A stretch of DNA of 64,000 nucleotides. It comes from Raineyella sp. LH-20 (GTDB lineage: Bacteria > Actinomycetota > Actinomycetes > Propionibacteriales > Propionibacteriaceae). Positions 52,400 through 61,565 of this stretch are shown here, piece by piece. The position numbers and the translations under genes were made by a program. Under the pieces are notes generated by a model. It was given only the letters and a program-made list of their open reading frames with translations, did no database searches and had not been told where the DNA came from. Every line of letters starts with the position of its first letter. Within the stretch, counting starts at the first letter, position 1. The DNA lies in NCBI RefSeq assembly GCF_033110965.1, contig NZ_CP137003.1:372001-436000 (forward strand), written 5' to 3'.

Positions 52400-53791
52400 G
52401 TGACGCAGCCTGCCTCGCTCCCCTCTGTCCCCCGCCTGCGTGCGGCGACCACCCCGATCGGCGACCCGGGGCGCCTGCAGGACTTCCTGCCCGCCACCGG
52501 CGCGAGCGCCTGGTTCCATCGCGAGGCCTCCGGCGCGAGCGGCCGGGTGCTGGGCGAGGCCTCCGGCGCGAGCGGCCGGGGGCCGCGCGAGGACGGCGTG
52601 ATCGGGATCGGTGAGGCGGCGCGCTGCGAGGTCGACTCGCTGGCCGAGGCCGACGCCTGGTGGCGGGCCGTGGTGGCCGCGATGCCGGAGAACCTGGGTG
52701 GCGACGATCTGCCGTCGGGGGTCGGGCCGCTGGCCTTCGGTTCCTTCACCTTCGACCGCGACCACACTGCGCGCCGTTCGGTGCTGGTGGTGCCGTCGCT
52801 GGTGATCGGCCGCCGCGACGGCCGGCACTGGTTGACCCGGATCGGTCCCGCGGAACTGCCGCTGCCGGCGCCCGAGCTGCCGCCGCGGACCGCCGCACCG
52901 GTCGGCCCCGGCGAGGTGTCCTGGTCGGACGGGGCGATGTCCGGTCCGGAGTGGGAGGAGGCGGTCGCCACCGCCGTCCACCGGATCACCGGCGGGCATC
53001 TGCAGAAGGTGGTGCTGGCCCGCGACATCGTCGCCACCACTCCCGACCGGATCGACCCGCGCTGGCTGGTCGACCGGCTCGGCCCGAGGTATCCGCGATG
53101 CTGGACCTTCTGGGTCGACGACATGGTCGGCGCCACCCCGGAGATGCTGGTCCGGGTCGACCAAGGGTTGGTCACCTCCCGGGTGCTCGCGGGAACGATC
53201 TGGCGTGGGGCGATGGGCCCGAAGCGACGCAGCAGTGGGGAGACCGGACAGCGAGGTGTGGAGGACACCCTTTCTTCCCGGGCGATCGCCGAGGTGCTCT
53301 CCCAGTCGGAGAAGAACCTGGGCGAGCACACCCTGGCGGTCGAGTCGGTGGCGCGGGCGCTGGCGCCGTACTCCACCAGCATGAACGTGCCGGAGACCCC
53401 GTACGTGCTGGAACTGCCGAACGTCATGCACCTGGCCACCGACGTGAATGCGGCGGTCCGGCCCGGGACCACGGCGCTGGCGTTGGCGGCGGCACTGCAT
53501 CCGAGCGCCGCGGTGTGCGGCACCCCGACCGACGTCGCCCGGGCCACCATCGCCGAGATCGAGGGACTGGACCGCGGCCGCTACTCGGGGCCGGTCGGCT
53601 GGATCGACGCGCAGGGCAACGGCGAATGGGCGATCGCGCTGCGCTGCGGCCGGCTGCTGCCCGACGGGCACTCGATGGAGCTGTTCGCCGGGTGCGGGAT
53701 CGTCGCCGACTCCGAACCGGCCAACGAGCTGGCCGAGTCGACGGCGAAGCTGGTCGCGATGCGGGACGCCCTGGAGGAACAGCAGGACTGA
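52400..53791 (+). CDS. menF: isochorismate synthase
   Basis: 463 residues, chorismate-binding family. HLQKVVLARDIVATTP, SRVLAGTIWRG, SSRAIAEVLSQSEKNLGEHT, LHPSAAVCGTPTDVA and FAGCGIVADSEPANELAEST trace the conserved active site and magnesium ligands. Converts chorismate to isochorismate, the entry to menaquinone synthesis; a siderophore (entC) role is less likely given the men neighbours. The GTG start follows TAGAGT by 6 bases (leaderless). An 11-residue EASGASGR-type tandem duplication (33-bp period, 52521-52580) lies near the N-terminus. Confidence 0.9.
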   Translation: MTQPASLPSVPRLRAATTPIGDPGRLQDFLPATGASAWFHREASGASGRVLGEASGASGRGPREDGVIGIGEAARCEVDSLAEADAWWRAVVAAMPENLGGDDLPSGVGPLAFGSFTFDRDHTARRSVLVVPSLVIGRRDGRHWLTRIGPAELPLPAPELPPRTAAPVGPGEVSWSDGAMSGPEWEEAVATAVHRITGGHLQKVVLARDIVATTPDRIDPRWLVDRLGPRYPRCWTFWVDDMVGATPEMLVRVDQGLVTSRVLAGTIWRGAMGPKRRSSGETGQRGVEDTLSSRAIAEVLSQSEKNLGEHTLAVESVARALAPYSTSMNVPETPYVLELPNVMHLATDVNAAVRPGTTALALAAALHPSAAVCGTPTDVARATIAEIEGLDRGRYSGPVGWIDAQGNGEWAIALRCGRLLPDGHSMELFAGCGIVADSEPANELAESTAKLVAMRDALEEQQD

Positions 53792-53858
53792 TCGCCCGCG
53801 GAGCCGACCCGTACGTACGGCATCCGTACGGGCCGGGCTCTCCAGCGGACGGACCGGC

Positions 53859-54968
53859 TCAGCGGAACGGCAGGGCGCGGGTGTACTGCACCGGGAACCG
53901 GGTCGGTCCGCCGTCCAGGTGCGCTTCCCACCGTGCCGGGGCGTACGGGTCGCGGAGCAGTTCGCGGGCCACCATCACCGCGTCCGCACGGCCCTCGACG
54001 AGGACCTCTTCGGCCTGGTCGGCGTCGACGATGATGCCGACCGTGCTGACCGGGATCCCCACCACCTCGCGGACCGACGCAGCGAACCGCACCTGGTAGC
54101 CCGGCCCGACCGTCGTCGGCCGGGACAGCGGCGAGACACCGCCGGTGGACACGTCGATCAGGTCCACTCCGTGCTGTTCCAGGAGACGAGCGAACGTACG
54201 CGTCTGCTCCAGGGTCCAGCTGTCCCCCTCGATCCCGTTCTCGGTGAACCAGTCGGTGGCCGACACCCGATAGAGGACCGGGACGTCGGGGCCAACCTCC
54301 TCGCGGACCGCGTCGACGACGGCCAGCGGCAGCCGGACCCGCCCCTCGAAGGAGCCGCCCCAGTCGTCGGTGCGTCGATTGCTGAGCGGGGAGCAGAACT
54401 GGTGCAGCAGATAGCCGTGGGCGCCATGGATCTCGACGGTGTCGAAGCCGGCCTCCAGCGCACGGCGGGCCGCGGACCGGAAGCCCTCGATCACCGACAC
54501 GATGTCGGCTGCGGTCATCGCCCGCGGGGTGGCATGGTGCTCGTCGAACGCGACCGCGCTGGGGGCGACCGGGGTCCAGCCGCCGTCCCTGGCCGACAGG
54601 GTGCCGACGCCGGCCCACGGCTGGCGGGTGCCGGCCTTGCGACCGGCATGGTTCAGCTGGATGCCGACCGCGGCGCCGAGCCGGTGACACAGGTCGACGA
54701 TCGGTGCGAACGCGTCGGCCTGCGCGTCGTTCCACAGCCCGAGGTCCCACGGCGAGATCCGTCCGACCGGCAGCACCCCGGTCGACTCGACCAGCACCAG
54801 TCCCGCCCCGCCGCCGGCCCGCGAGGCCAGGTGCTGCAGGTGGAAGTCCGTCGGGCAGCCGGCCGAGGCTCCGGAGGGGGCCGCGGAATACATGCACATC
54901 GGGGACATCCAGACCCGGTTCGGGACGGTCGTGCCCCGCAGGGTGAGGGGCGTGAACAGTTGCGACAT
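53859..54968 (-). CDS. NADH:flavin oxidoreductase, old yellow enzyme family (YqjM-like)
   Basis: 369 residues, FMN barrel. MSPMCMYSA, LNHAGRKAG, HGAHGYLLHQFCSPLSNRRT and the substrate His pair pattern are those of the thermophilic-like/YqjM class; DLIDVSTGGVSPL and FPVQYTRALPF close the barrel. Reduces activated alkenes in vitro; the natural substrate is unknown. The start is set at 54968, 7 bases after TACCCT (54976-54981, minus strand), so leaderless. It lies between menF and menG but is on the opposite strand, so a menaquinone role is not implied. Confidence 0.88.
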   Translation of the reverse strand: MSQLFTPLTLRGTTVPNRVWMSPMCMYSAAPSGASAGCPTDFHLQHLASRAGGGAGLVLVESTGVLPVGRISPWDLGLWNDAQADAFAPIVDLCHRLGAAVGIQLNHAGRKAGTRQPWAGVGTLSARDGGWTPVAPSAVAFDEHHATPRAMTAADIVSVIEGFRSAARRALEAGFDTVEIHGAHGYLLHQFCSPLSNRRTDDWGGSFEGRVRLPLAVVDAVREEVGPDVPVLYRVSATDWFTENGIEGDSWTLEQTRTFARLLEQHGVDLIDVSTGGVSPLSRPTTVGPGYQVRFAASVREVVGIPVSTVGIIVDADQAEEVLVEGRADAVMVARELLRDPYAPARWEAHLDGGPTRFPVQYTRALPFR

Positions 54969-55138
54969 GCGATTGAGGGTAGCCCTGGGCCGTGTCCGGC
55001 ATCCGAGGTGCCTGCCCACCTCATGGACGATCGGCCGGCGTTCGGGGCCTGGCACCGGCTGTCCTTTCCGGGGCGGGCCGCGGCCGCCGACGTGCCCGCA
55101 ACAGGCGTACGACCACCGTCCGTGGCATATTTGGGCCC

Positions 55139-55852
55139 GTGCCCCGAGGAGACGACAAGACCGACTACCGTGCGACGCTGGCGAAGCGCCGCCACGACGT
55201 GGCGATGATGTTCGACGGGGTGGCCCGCCGCTACGACCTCGCCAACGACGTCCTCTCGATGGGGCAGGTGCGCTGGTGGCGCGAGGCCACGACGCGGGCG
55301 CTGGATCCTCGCCCCGGCCAACTGATCCTCGATCTGGCGGCCGGCACCGGCACGTCCAGCCTGTCCTTCGCCGCGTCCGGCGCGACGGTCGTCCCGACCG
55401 ACCTGTCCCTCGGCATGCTGCAGGTGGGCAAGGAACGCCACCCCGAGCTGTCCTTCATCGCCGGTGACGCGCTGCGACTGCCGTACGCGGACGGCGCCTT
55501 CGACGCCGTCACCGCCTCGTACGGCTTGCGCAACATGGAGGACACCGTCGGGGCGCTGCGGGAGCTGCGTCGGATCACCCGGCCGGGCGGCCGGATCGTG
55601 ATCTGCGAGTTCTCCACCCCGACCTGGGCGCCGTTCGCGACGCTCTACAAGGAGTACCTGATGGAGGCGCTGCCGCGGATCGCCACCGCGGTCTCCTCCA
55701 ACCCGTCCGCGTACGTCTACCTGGCGGAGTCGATCCAGGCCTGGCCGGACCAGCGCGGGCTGGCCGCCCTGTTCGTCGAAGCGGGCTGGCGCGACGTCCA
55801 GTGGGAGAACCTCACCGGCGGCATCGTCGCGGTGCACCGCGCCTGGGCCTGA
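55139..55852 (+). CDS. menG: demethylmenaquinone methyltransferase
   Basis: 237 residues, UbiE/MenG class. [15 protein letters not shown] is the SAM-binding motif; [20 protein letters not shown], then [14 protein letters not shown] and [19 protein letters not shown] are UbiE signatures. Final methylation of menaquinone synthesis. GTG at 55139 begins [20 protein letters not shown]; a CATATT at 55126-55131 lies 7 bases upstream. Followed after 6 bp by the nuclease gene, likely co-transcribed. Confidence 0.93.
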   Translation: MPRGDDKTDYRATLAKRRHDVAMMFDGVARRYDLANDVLSMGQVRWWREATTRALDPRPGQLILDLAAGTGTSSLSFAASGATVVPTDLSLGMLQVGKERHPELSFIAGDALRLPYADGAFDAVTASYGLRNMEDTVGALRELRRITRPGGRIVICEFSTPTWAPFATLYKEYLMEALPRIATAVSSNPSAYVYLAESIQAWPDQRGLAALFVEAGWRDVQWENLTGGIVAVHRAWA

Positions 55853-55858
55853 CCCTCG

Positions 55859-57589
55859 ATGCCCGGCTTCGTCCTCGACGCGTACGCCGCGCGCAGTTGC
55901 GCGGTGAAGACGCACAATCTCTTCGACCCGCGCGCCCACCCGGCGGCCCCGGCGGTGGACCCGTCGGTCGCCGAGAGCTTCGACGACGGGCCGAGTCACG
56001 CCGATCGGGTGATCGCCGCGATCCTGGCGGCGGCCCGTCGTTCCGGCCGTCCGCGGGTGGTGGACCTGCGGGACGGCGTACGCGAGCCCTGGGCGGAGCG
56101 GGAGGCCGCCTGCCGGGCGGCGATGCTGGGCGGTGCCGACGTGATCATCCACGGGATCGTGCCGCTCGATCTCGCCGGGCACCGCAGCGGTCGGGCGGAC
56201 CTGTGGGTGCGCGGCGCCGACACCGCCGACGGTCGGCCCGGCTACCACCCGGTGGAGATCAAGGCCCACCGGGTGCAGGAGCTGCGCCGGTCCGGGCGCG
56301 ATCACACGTTCACCGTCCCGGTGTCCGACCTCGCGTCCCCCTCCCCACAGCATTCCCGGCCGGCCGATTCACGGGCGATCCGGGTGGCCAGCCGGGAGGG
56401 TGATCTGCTGCAGGTCGCGCACTACTGGCGGCTGCTGGAGTCGGCCGGCTTCGCCGCAGCGGGGCGGCCGCTCGGCGGGGTCATCGGCACCGACGACGTG
56501 CCCGGCCACGGGATCGCGATCAGCTGGGTCGACCTCGCCGAGCCGATGGTGCGGACCTTCTCCCGCCGCTCGGCGGAGGGCTGGACCCGGCGCAGCGTGC
56601 TGGAACGCTACGACCACGAGCACGACTTCCGGGTGCGAGTGGCCCTGGTCGCCCGCCAGCAGGGCGGGGCCGATGCGCCGGAGCCGCTGGTGCTGCCGAT
56701 CGTCAACAAGGAATGCCCGCGCTGCGACTGGTGGGAGACCTGCCGGCCGCGGCTCGACGACCATGACCTGAGCCTGAAGATCGACAAGTCCCCGCTGGAC
56801 ATCCGGGAGATCTCGGTGCTGCGACGGCTGGGGATCAACACCATCGACGACCTGGCGGTGATCGACCTGGCCGAGTTGATGCCCCGCTACCTGCCGGAAG
56901 TGCAGCACCGGCCGGGCGCCGACCGCCGGCTCGAACTCGCCGCGCACCGGGCCCGACTGATGGCCGCCGGCCAGAGCCTGGAGCGGATCACCACCGGCCC
57001 GATCGTCGTGCCGCGCGCCGACCTGGAGATCGACCTGGACATCGAGAACGCCGAGGACGACCGGGTCTACCTGTGGGGGTTCCTGGTCACCGACACCGCC
57101 TCGGGCGAGCGCTACTACCGTCACTTCAGCGCGTTCGCCGACCTGGACGACGACGGCGAGGACCGGCTGGCGGTCGAGGCGATGGCGTGGCTGCTCGGGA
57201 TGGCCGAGGGGCCACGGTCGGTGCGGGTCTACCACTACTCGGCGTACGAGGTCACCCGGCTGGGACGGCTCGCGGAGCGCAGCGGCGATCCGGTGCTGGC
57301 ACGCGCCCACGCGTACGCCGCGAGCCACTTCGTCGACCTGTTCACGACCGTACGGGAACACTGGTTCGGCATCCACGGGCTCGGCCTGAAGGTGGTCGCG
57401 CACGACGGTGCCGGGTTCAGCTGGCGCGACGACGATCCCGGCGGCCTGAACTCCCAGGCCTGGTTCGACGAGGCGGTGCACGCCGACGACACGGCCGAGC
57501 GGGAGGCGTCCCGCAGCCGGGTGCTGGAGTACAACGAGGACGACGTACGGGCGACGGCGGCCCTGCGGGAGTGGCTGGCGTCCGCCTGA
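55859..57589 (+). CDS. TM0106-family RecB-like nuclease: Cas4-like [4Fe-4S] domain plus RNase H-like domain
   Basis: 576 residues, two nuclease modules. N-terminal PD-(D/E)XK: D114 (GRADLWVRG), E133 and K135 (HPVEIKAHR), Q185 (QVAHYW), with an iron-sulfur set C14, C286, C289 and C295 (ECPRCDWWETC) as in Cas4/AddB. After a helix-hairpin-like linker (LRRLGINTIDDLAVIDLAEL), an RNase H-fold exonuclease-like domain starts near 380 with EIDLDIENAEDDRVYLWGF, ending in YNEDDVRATAALREWL. Biochemical role not established; a DNA repair function is plausible. Immediately follows menG (6 bp). Confidence 0.82.
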   Translation: MPGFVLDAYAARSCAVKTHNLFDPRAHPAAPAVDPSVAESFDDGPSHADRVIAAILAAARRSGRPRVVDLRDGVREPWAEREAACRAAMLGGADVIIHGIVPLDLAGHRSGRADLWVRGADTADGRPGYHPVEIKAHRVQELRRSGRDHTFTVPVSDLASPSPQHSRPADSRAIRVASREGDLLQVAHYWRLLESAGFAAAGRPLGGVIGTDDVPGHGIAISWVDLAEPMVRTFSRRSAEGWTRRSVLERYDHEHDFRVRVALVARQQGGADAPEPLVLPIVNKECPRCDWWETCRPRLDDHDLSLKIDKSPLDIREISVLRRLGINTIDDLAVIDLAELMPRYLPEVQHRPGADRRLELAAHRARLMAAGQSLERITTGPIVVPRADLEIDLDIENAEDDRVYLWGFLVTDTASGERYYRHFSAFADLDDDGEDRLAVEAMAWLLGMAEGPRSVRVYHYSAYEVTRLGRLAERSGDPVLARAHAYAASHFVDLFTTVREHWFGIHGLGLKVVAHDGAGFSWRDDDPGGLNSQAWFDEAVHADDTAEREASRSRVLEYNEDDVRATAALREWLASA

Positions 57590-57783
57590 CGCGGGACCGC
57601 GGACGTCCCACAGGCGACGTCGCACAGACGTCCCTCGGACTCCACGTGAGCTCCCCCGGAGCGACCGCACGAGGCCTACTGCGCTCTGGACACATCGGCC
57701 CTCCACCGGGGGCGTACGGGCCAGCACTGCGCCGCGGCCGAATGGCGCCACCGGCTGCGCCCGCCTTTGACCCTGCGTTGCTT

Positions 57784-57885
57784 TCCCGGCCCCACACTGC
57801 TGGCCCTGTAGTGCTCTCCCGGCCGCACCCGCCGCTGGCCCTGTGATGCTTTCCCGGCCCCACCCGCCGCTGGCCCCAAGAATTC
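57784..57885. repeat. three degenerate 33-35-bp repeats
   Basis: Units start with TCCCGGC at 57784, 57817 and 57852 and share CCGCTGGCCC and GTGATGCT-like ends. More decayed than the other tandem arrays. Confidence 0.6.
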
Positions 57886-57935
57886 CAGCCCCCTCTCATC
57901 CGCCCCCCGGGTCGATTCAGCCCCCTCCACATCGG

Positions 57936-57999
57936 TCATGCGTTGTGCTCATGCGTTCCTGCGCGTCTTCACGCACCAACGCATGAGCACAACGCATGA
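57936..57999. repeat. perfect 22-bp-arm palindrome
   Basis: Arms 57936-57957 and 57978-57999 are exact reverse complements around a 20-nt loop that itself has a GCGT-CTTC-ACGC mini-stem. Each arm contains CATGCGTT twice, so this octamer occurs four times (two each way). It is 350 bp downstream of the nuclease stop; it may be a terminator or a protein-binding/recombination site. Confidence 0.85.
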
Positions 58000-58373
58000 G
58001 CCAGGTTCGCCCGGGATTCCCGTGCCGGGCCGGCTGCCACACCCGTTCAGGACGCCACTCGGACCCGATACCACCCGTCCGGACAGCGCACCCCAGCCCG
58101 ACGCCACACCTCAGCCCCACGGCGCAGCCCTACCACCACCCGTCGCCACCGGCCATCCCTGTCACTCCCGCTCCGATCGGAGGCCTCTTCACCCCGAAGC
58201 TCGATGAGAACGGCCGCTTCCTGCTACCCCTGCTCCGACCGGAGGTCCCACCTCACCGGAAAAGCCGGACATATTCGACTTAAGGTGATCGTGTGGGTGA
58301 CGGGCGTTGGTTAGGCTCGGGTTGCCCGTCGTGGACAGCCACCCCGGCGGACCGCCGAACAGAGGACGTCATC

Positions 58374-58586
58374 ATGACCGACGCCACATCCCGGATCATC
58401 GTGCTGGCCGCGATGGGATTCATCGCCGCATTCCTGCTCGGCGGTTGGCTCACCGGCACTGTGGGTGGCGCCGGCTGGGGCGAGTCCATCGCAATGGCTG
58501 CTTCCTTGGGCATCGCCGGGGCGGGGGTCCAGCTGCTGTTGGTGGCCGTCCGCCGCCGCGAGGAGCTGGAGCACCCGGAGCACTGA
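58374..58586 (+). CDS. small membrane protein, unknown function
   Basis: 70 residues, two predicted membrane helices (about 8-28 IIVLAAMGFIAAFLLGGWL and 38-60 ESIAMAASLGIAGAGVQLLL), then a charged tail RRREELEHPEH. The ATG at 58374 has GAGG 8 bases upstream and a possible TAGGCT -10 about 57 bases before. Convergent with menD (34-bp gap). I do not recognise a family; coding is supported by start context, codon use and sensible topology. Confidence 0.65.
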   Translation: MTDATSRIIVLAAMGFIAAFLLGGWLTGTVGGAGWGESIAMAASLGIAGAGVQLLLVAVRRREELEHPEH

Positions 58587-58620
58587 CTCGGGCGACATCC
58601 TGGTCACCGGATCAGGCGCC

Positions 58621-60270
58621 TCACCCCTCAGGCCGCGCCAACCCTCGCAGCCGCGCCTCCAGGTCGCGCCGGTCGTCCCGGCTGATCGGCACCTCCAACA
58701 GTTCGCGCCCCTGCACCGGCGCGGCCAGCGCCTCGGCCAACTCCGAGCGGGTGGTGACCAGCCGGTGGCGCCAGCCGTACGCTGCGGCCAAGGCGGCGAA
58801 GTCGACGCCGTGCGGGGTGGCGAACAGTCGCTCGAAGGACCCGGCGTACGCCCCGGCCCGATAGCGCGGATCGCCCTGCTCGAGGGTGTGGAAGATCGAG
58901 CCACCGTCGTCGTTGACCAGCACCACCCGCAGGTCGGGCACCGACTCGCTCGGACCGATCAGCAGGCCGCCGGCATCGTGGGCCAGCGAGACGTCGCCGA
59001 TCAGCACGGTCACCGGCCGGCCGAGACCGAGGCCCGCCCCGGTGGCGGTCGAGAGCAGGCCATCGATGCCGGACAGCCCGCGGTTGCCGAGCACACGCCC
59101 CGGGGCGTCCTGGATCGGCGCCAGGTCGGCGTCGCGCATCGGCTGAGAGTTACCGAGCAGCAGCAGGTCCTCAGCGGGCACGGAGGTGACCACCGCCGCA
59201 GCGATCTCCGGCCCGGTCAGCACGGGTTGGGCGGCCAGCAGTGCGGCCAGGTCCGCGGCGACCCGGCGGTCCGCCTCCCGCCATTCCGCCAGCCATCCCG
59301 GATCGCCAGCGGGCAGTCGCACCTCGTCGGCCACCACGGCGGCGTGCAGCCCGACGTCGTTCCAGTCCGAGCCGTCGGCGACCACGATCACCTCGACGTC
59401 GGTGCGGGCGAGCAGCCGCATCACCGGCCGGGACAGGGTGGGCCGGCCGTACACGACGGCCCGTTCGATCCGGGCCGCCAGCGGCGAGTCGAGCAGCAGG
59501 CGGTAGGTGCCGAGGGCGCTGCCGGTGCGGGCGTTGGAGGCGGGGCCGGCGAGCAGCGGCACGCCCGCCTCCTCGGCGACCCGGCGGGCCCGGGCCCCGG
59601 TGGCCGGGCCACCGCTGCCGACCAGCACCACGGTGCGCGGCCCGGCGGCGGGTTCGGTCAGCATGCCGGCGCCGAGCGGGGCGATCGCCGGGGCGTCGAC
59701 GTCCAGCCAGGCCAGGTCGTCGTCGTCCGGATCCGGGACGAGCGGCTCCGCGAATCGTAGGTTGAGGTGGCCGGGGCCGGCGAGGCGGCTGCGTACGCCA
59801 CCGGCGGCGGCCAGCACCCGGGCGATCTGGTGGCGTACGGCCCGGATCCCGGAGTCGGCTTCGAGGTTGGCCTCGGCCCGGACGAACGTGCCGTAGATCC
59901 CCAACTGGTGGGTGGTCTGGTTGGCGCCGGTGTCGAGCATGCCGTTCGGCCGGTCGGCGGTGAGAGCGATCAGCGGCACCCCGGTGTGCGCGGCCTCCAT
60001 CATCGCCGGCAGCAGGTTGCCGACCGCCGTGCCCGAGGTGACCAGCACCGGCACCGGCCGTCCGGTGACCCGGGCGATGCCGTACGCGGTGAACCCGGCG
60101 ACCCGCTCGTCGAGACGTACGTGCAGCCGCAGTCGCCCGGCGGCCTCGGCCCGGTGCGCGGCGAACAGCAGCGGGGTGTTGCGGGAGCCGGGCGAGACGA
60201 CCAGGTGCTCGACGCCGTTGGCGACGAGGTGACCGATGACGGCCCGGGCGAGGGCGGTGGACGGGTTCAT
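58621..60270 (-). CDS. menD: SEPHCHC synthase
   Basis: 549 residues, thiamine-diphosphate enzyme adding succinic semialdehyde (from 2-oxoglutarate) to isochorismate. VVSPGSRNTPL near residue 24, LDERVAGFTAYGIARVTGRP, TSGTAVGNLLPAMMEAAHTG, the TPP-motif IGDVSLAHDAGGL to NDDGGSIFHTLEQ are all present. ATG at 60270 with GGGAGGCC upstream. Probably translated in series with menC (52-bp gap). Confidence 0.95.
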   Translation of the reverse strand: MNPSTALARAVIGHLVANGVEHLVVSPGSRNTPLLFAAHRAEAAGRLRLHVRLDERVAGFTAYGIARVTGRPVPVLVTSGTAVGNLLPAMMEAAHTGVPLIALTADRPNGMLDTGANQTTHQLGIYGTFVRAEANLEADSGIRAVRHQIARVLAAAGGVRSRLAGPGHLNLRFAEPLVPDPDDDDLAWLDVDAPAIAPLGAGMLTEPAAGPRTVVLVGSGGPATGARARRVAEEAGVPLLAGPASNARTGSALGTYRLLLDSPLAARIERAVVYGRPTLSRPVMRLLARTDVEVIVVADGSDWNDVGLHAAVVADEVRLPAGDPGWLAEWREADRRVAADLAALLAAQPVLTGPEIAAAVVTSVPAEDLLLLGNSQPMRDADLAPIQDAPGRVLGNRGLSGIDGLLSTATGAGLGLGRPVTVLIGDVSLAHDAGGLLIGPSESVPDLRVVLVNDDGGSIFHTLEQGDPRYRAGAYAGSFERLFATPHGVDFAALAAAYGWRHRLVTTRSELAEALAAPVQGRELLEVPISRDDRRDLEARLRGLARPEG

Positions 60271-60322
60271 GCGGCCTCCCTGACGAACCTGCTGGTGGCC
60301 GGCTCCGTCGGCGGCCGTGGAC

Positions 60323-61276
60323 TCACCGGCTCAGGCTAGCCGTCTCCGCCAGCCGTCGGTCCCACCGCGCGCGGGTCTCCGGGTCGGCACCCAGCGTCGC
60401 CAGCCGGGCCGCGGTCGGCTCGGGGCGACGGACGTCCAGCCAGCCGTCGACGGCGACCAGCGGGGCGTCGACCACGTCGTCGACGAACAGGCGGGAGGTG
60501 TTGAGACCGCAGGCGTACGGCAGTTCGGGCAGTGCCGCCGCCAGCGCGACGCCCGCGGCCAGCCCGACCGAGGTCTCCAGTGCGCTGGACACCACCACCG
60601 GCAGGCCGAGGCGGTCGGCGAGCTGCAGGCAGGCACGTACGCCACCGAGCGGCTGCACCTTGAGCACCGCGACATCGGCCGCCTCCAACGCCACCACCCG
60701 CTCCGGATCACCCGAGCGGCGGATCGACTCGTCGGCGGCGATCGGCACGTCGATGCCGTCGTGGGCGAGGTGGCGACGCAGCGCGGCGAGGTCCTCGGTG
60801 GTCGGGCACGGCTGTTCGGCGTACTCCAGCTCGAACCGGGCCAATGTCTTGAGGTGACGGCGGGCGGTGGGCACGTCCCAGGCCCCGTTCGCGTCGATCC
60901 GGACCCGGCCATCGGGCCCCAGCGCGTCGCGGACAGCCTCCAACCGGGCGATGTCGTCCGCGATGTCGGAGCGGGGATCGGCGACCTTGACCTTCGCGGT
61001 GCGGCACCCGGACTCCACCACCAGGGCGTATGCCTGCTCGGGCGCGACGACCGGCACCGTCACGTTGACCGGCACCCGGCCGCGGATCGGGGCGGGCCAG
61101 CCCTCCTCGGCGGCCTCCCGCGCCGCGGCGAGCCAGGGCACCAACTCGGCGCCGTGGTAGTCGAGGAAGGGGCTCCACTCGGCCCAGCCCGCCGGGCCGC
61201 GCCACAACAGACCCTCCCGCACTTCGATCCCCCGGAACCGGGTGCGCAGCGGGATCGAGTAGGCGTACGTCTCCAT
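60323..61276 (-). CDS. menC: o-succinylbenzoate synthase
   Basis: 317 residues, enolase superfamily (MLE subgroup). Catalytic K97 (KVKV), metal ligands D128 (RIDANGAWD), E154 (YAEQP) and D182 (IAADES), and K206 (AVLKVQPLGG). Dehydrates SHCHC to o-succinylbenzoate. The ATG lies 6 bases after TAGGGT (61283-61288, minus strand), so the menC-menD mRNA is probably leaderless. Confidence 0.95.
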   Translation of the reverse strand: METYAYSIPLRTRFRGIEVREGLLWRGPAGWAEWSPFLDYHGAELVPWLAAAREAAEEGWPAPIRGRVPVNVTVPVVAPEQAYALVVESGCRTAKVKVADPRSDIADDIARLEAVRDALGPDGRVRIDANGAWDVPTARRHLKTLARFELEYAEQPCPTTEDLAALRRHLAHDGIDVPIAADESIRRSGDPERVVALEAADVAVLKVQPLGGVRACLQLADRLGLPVVVSSALETSVGLAAGVALAAALPELPYACGLNTSRLFVDDVVDAPLVAVDGWLDVRRPEPTAARLATLGADPETRARWDRRLAETASLSR

Positions 61277-61565
61277 GCCCCGACCCTATGCCGCCCGGTC
61301 GCTCGGCGGGGCTCCGGTGATCGGCCTCGTACGCTGGACACCGGCTGTCCCCGGGGCGGCCGTACGCCGGACGCCGCGACCGTGACCCGACAGGGCAGGT
61401 GTGACGCGGAGCAGTCCTCCCGCTGCACCGGCTCAGACACATTCGAACAGCTCTGCATTTCGCCCGTGCAGAAGTGTCCGTCATTCCGCACCAACGCACG
61501 GGCGAGGTGAAGAGCTGAGCGTTTGTGCGTGAGAGACCGTGCGGGGACGGGCCTACGCTGGGCGC

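Larger units (their letters stand above)
57590..58373. other. 784-bp intergenic region
   Basis: No gene supported on either strand. It carries three degenerate 33-35-bp repeats and a long perfect palindrome. A possible -10 TAGGCT (58312-58317) for the small downstream gene lies near its right end. Confidence 0.65.

Noticed and set aside
53859-54968. Old yellow enzyme as a menaquinone pathway enzyme
   Set aside because: Opposite strand to menF and menG, own promoter, and no known step requires it.
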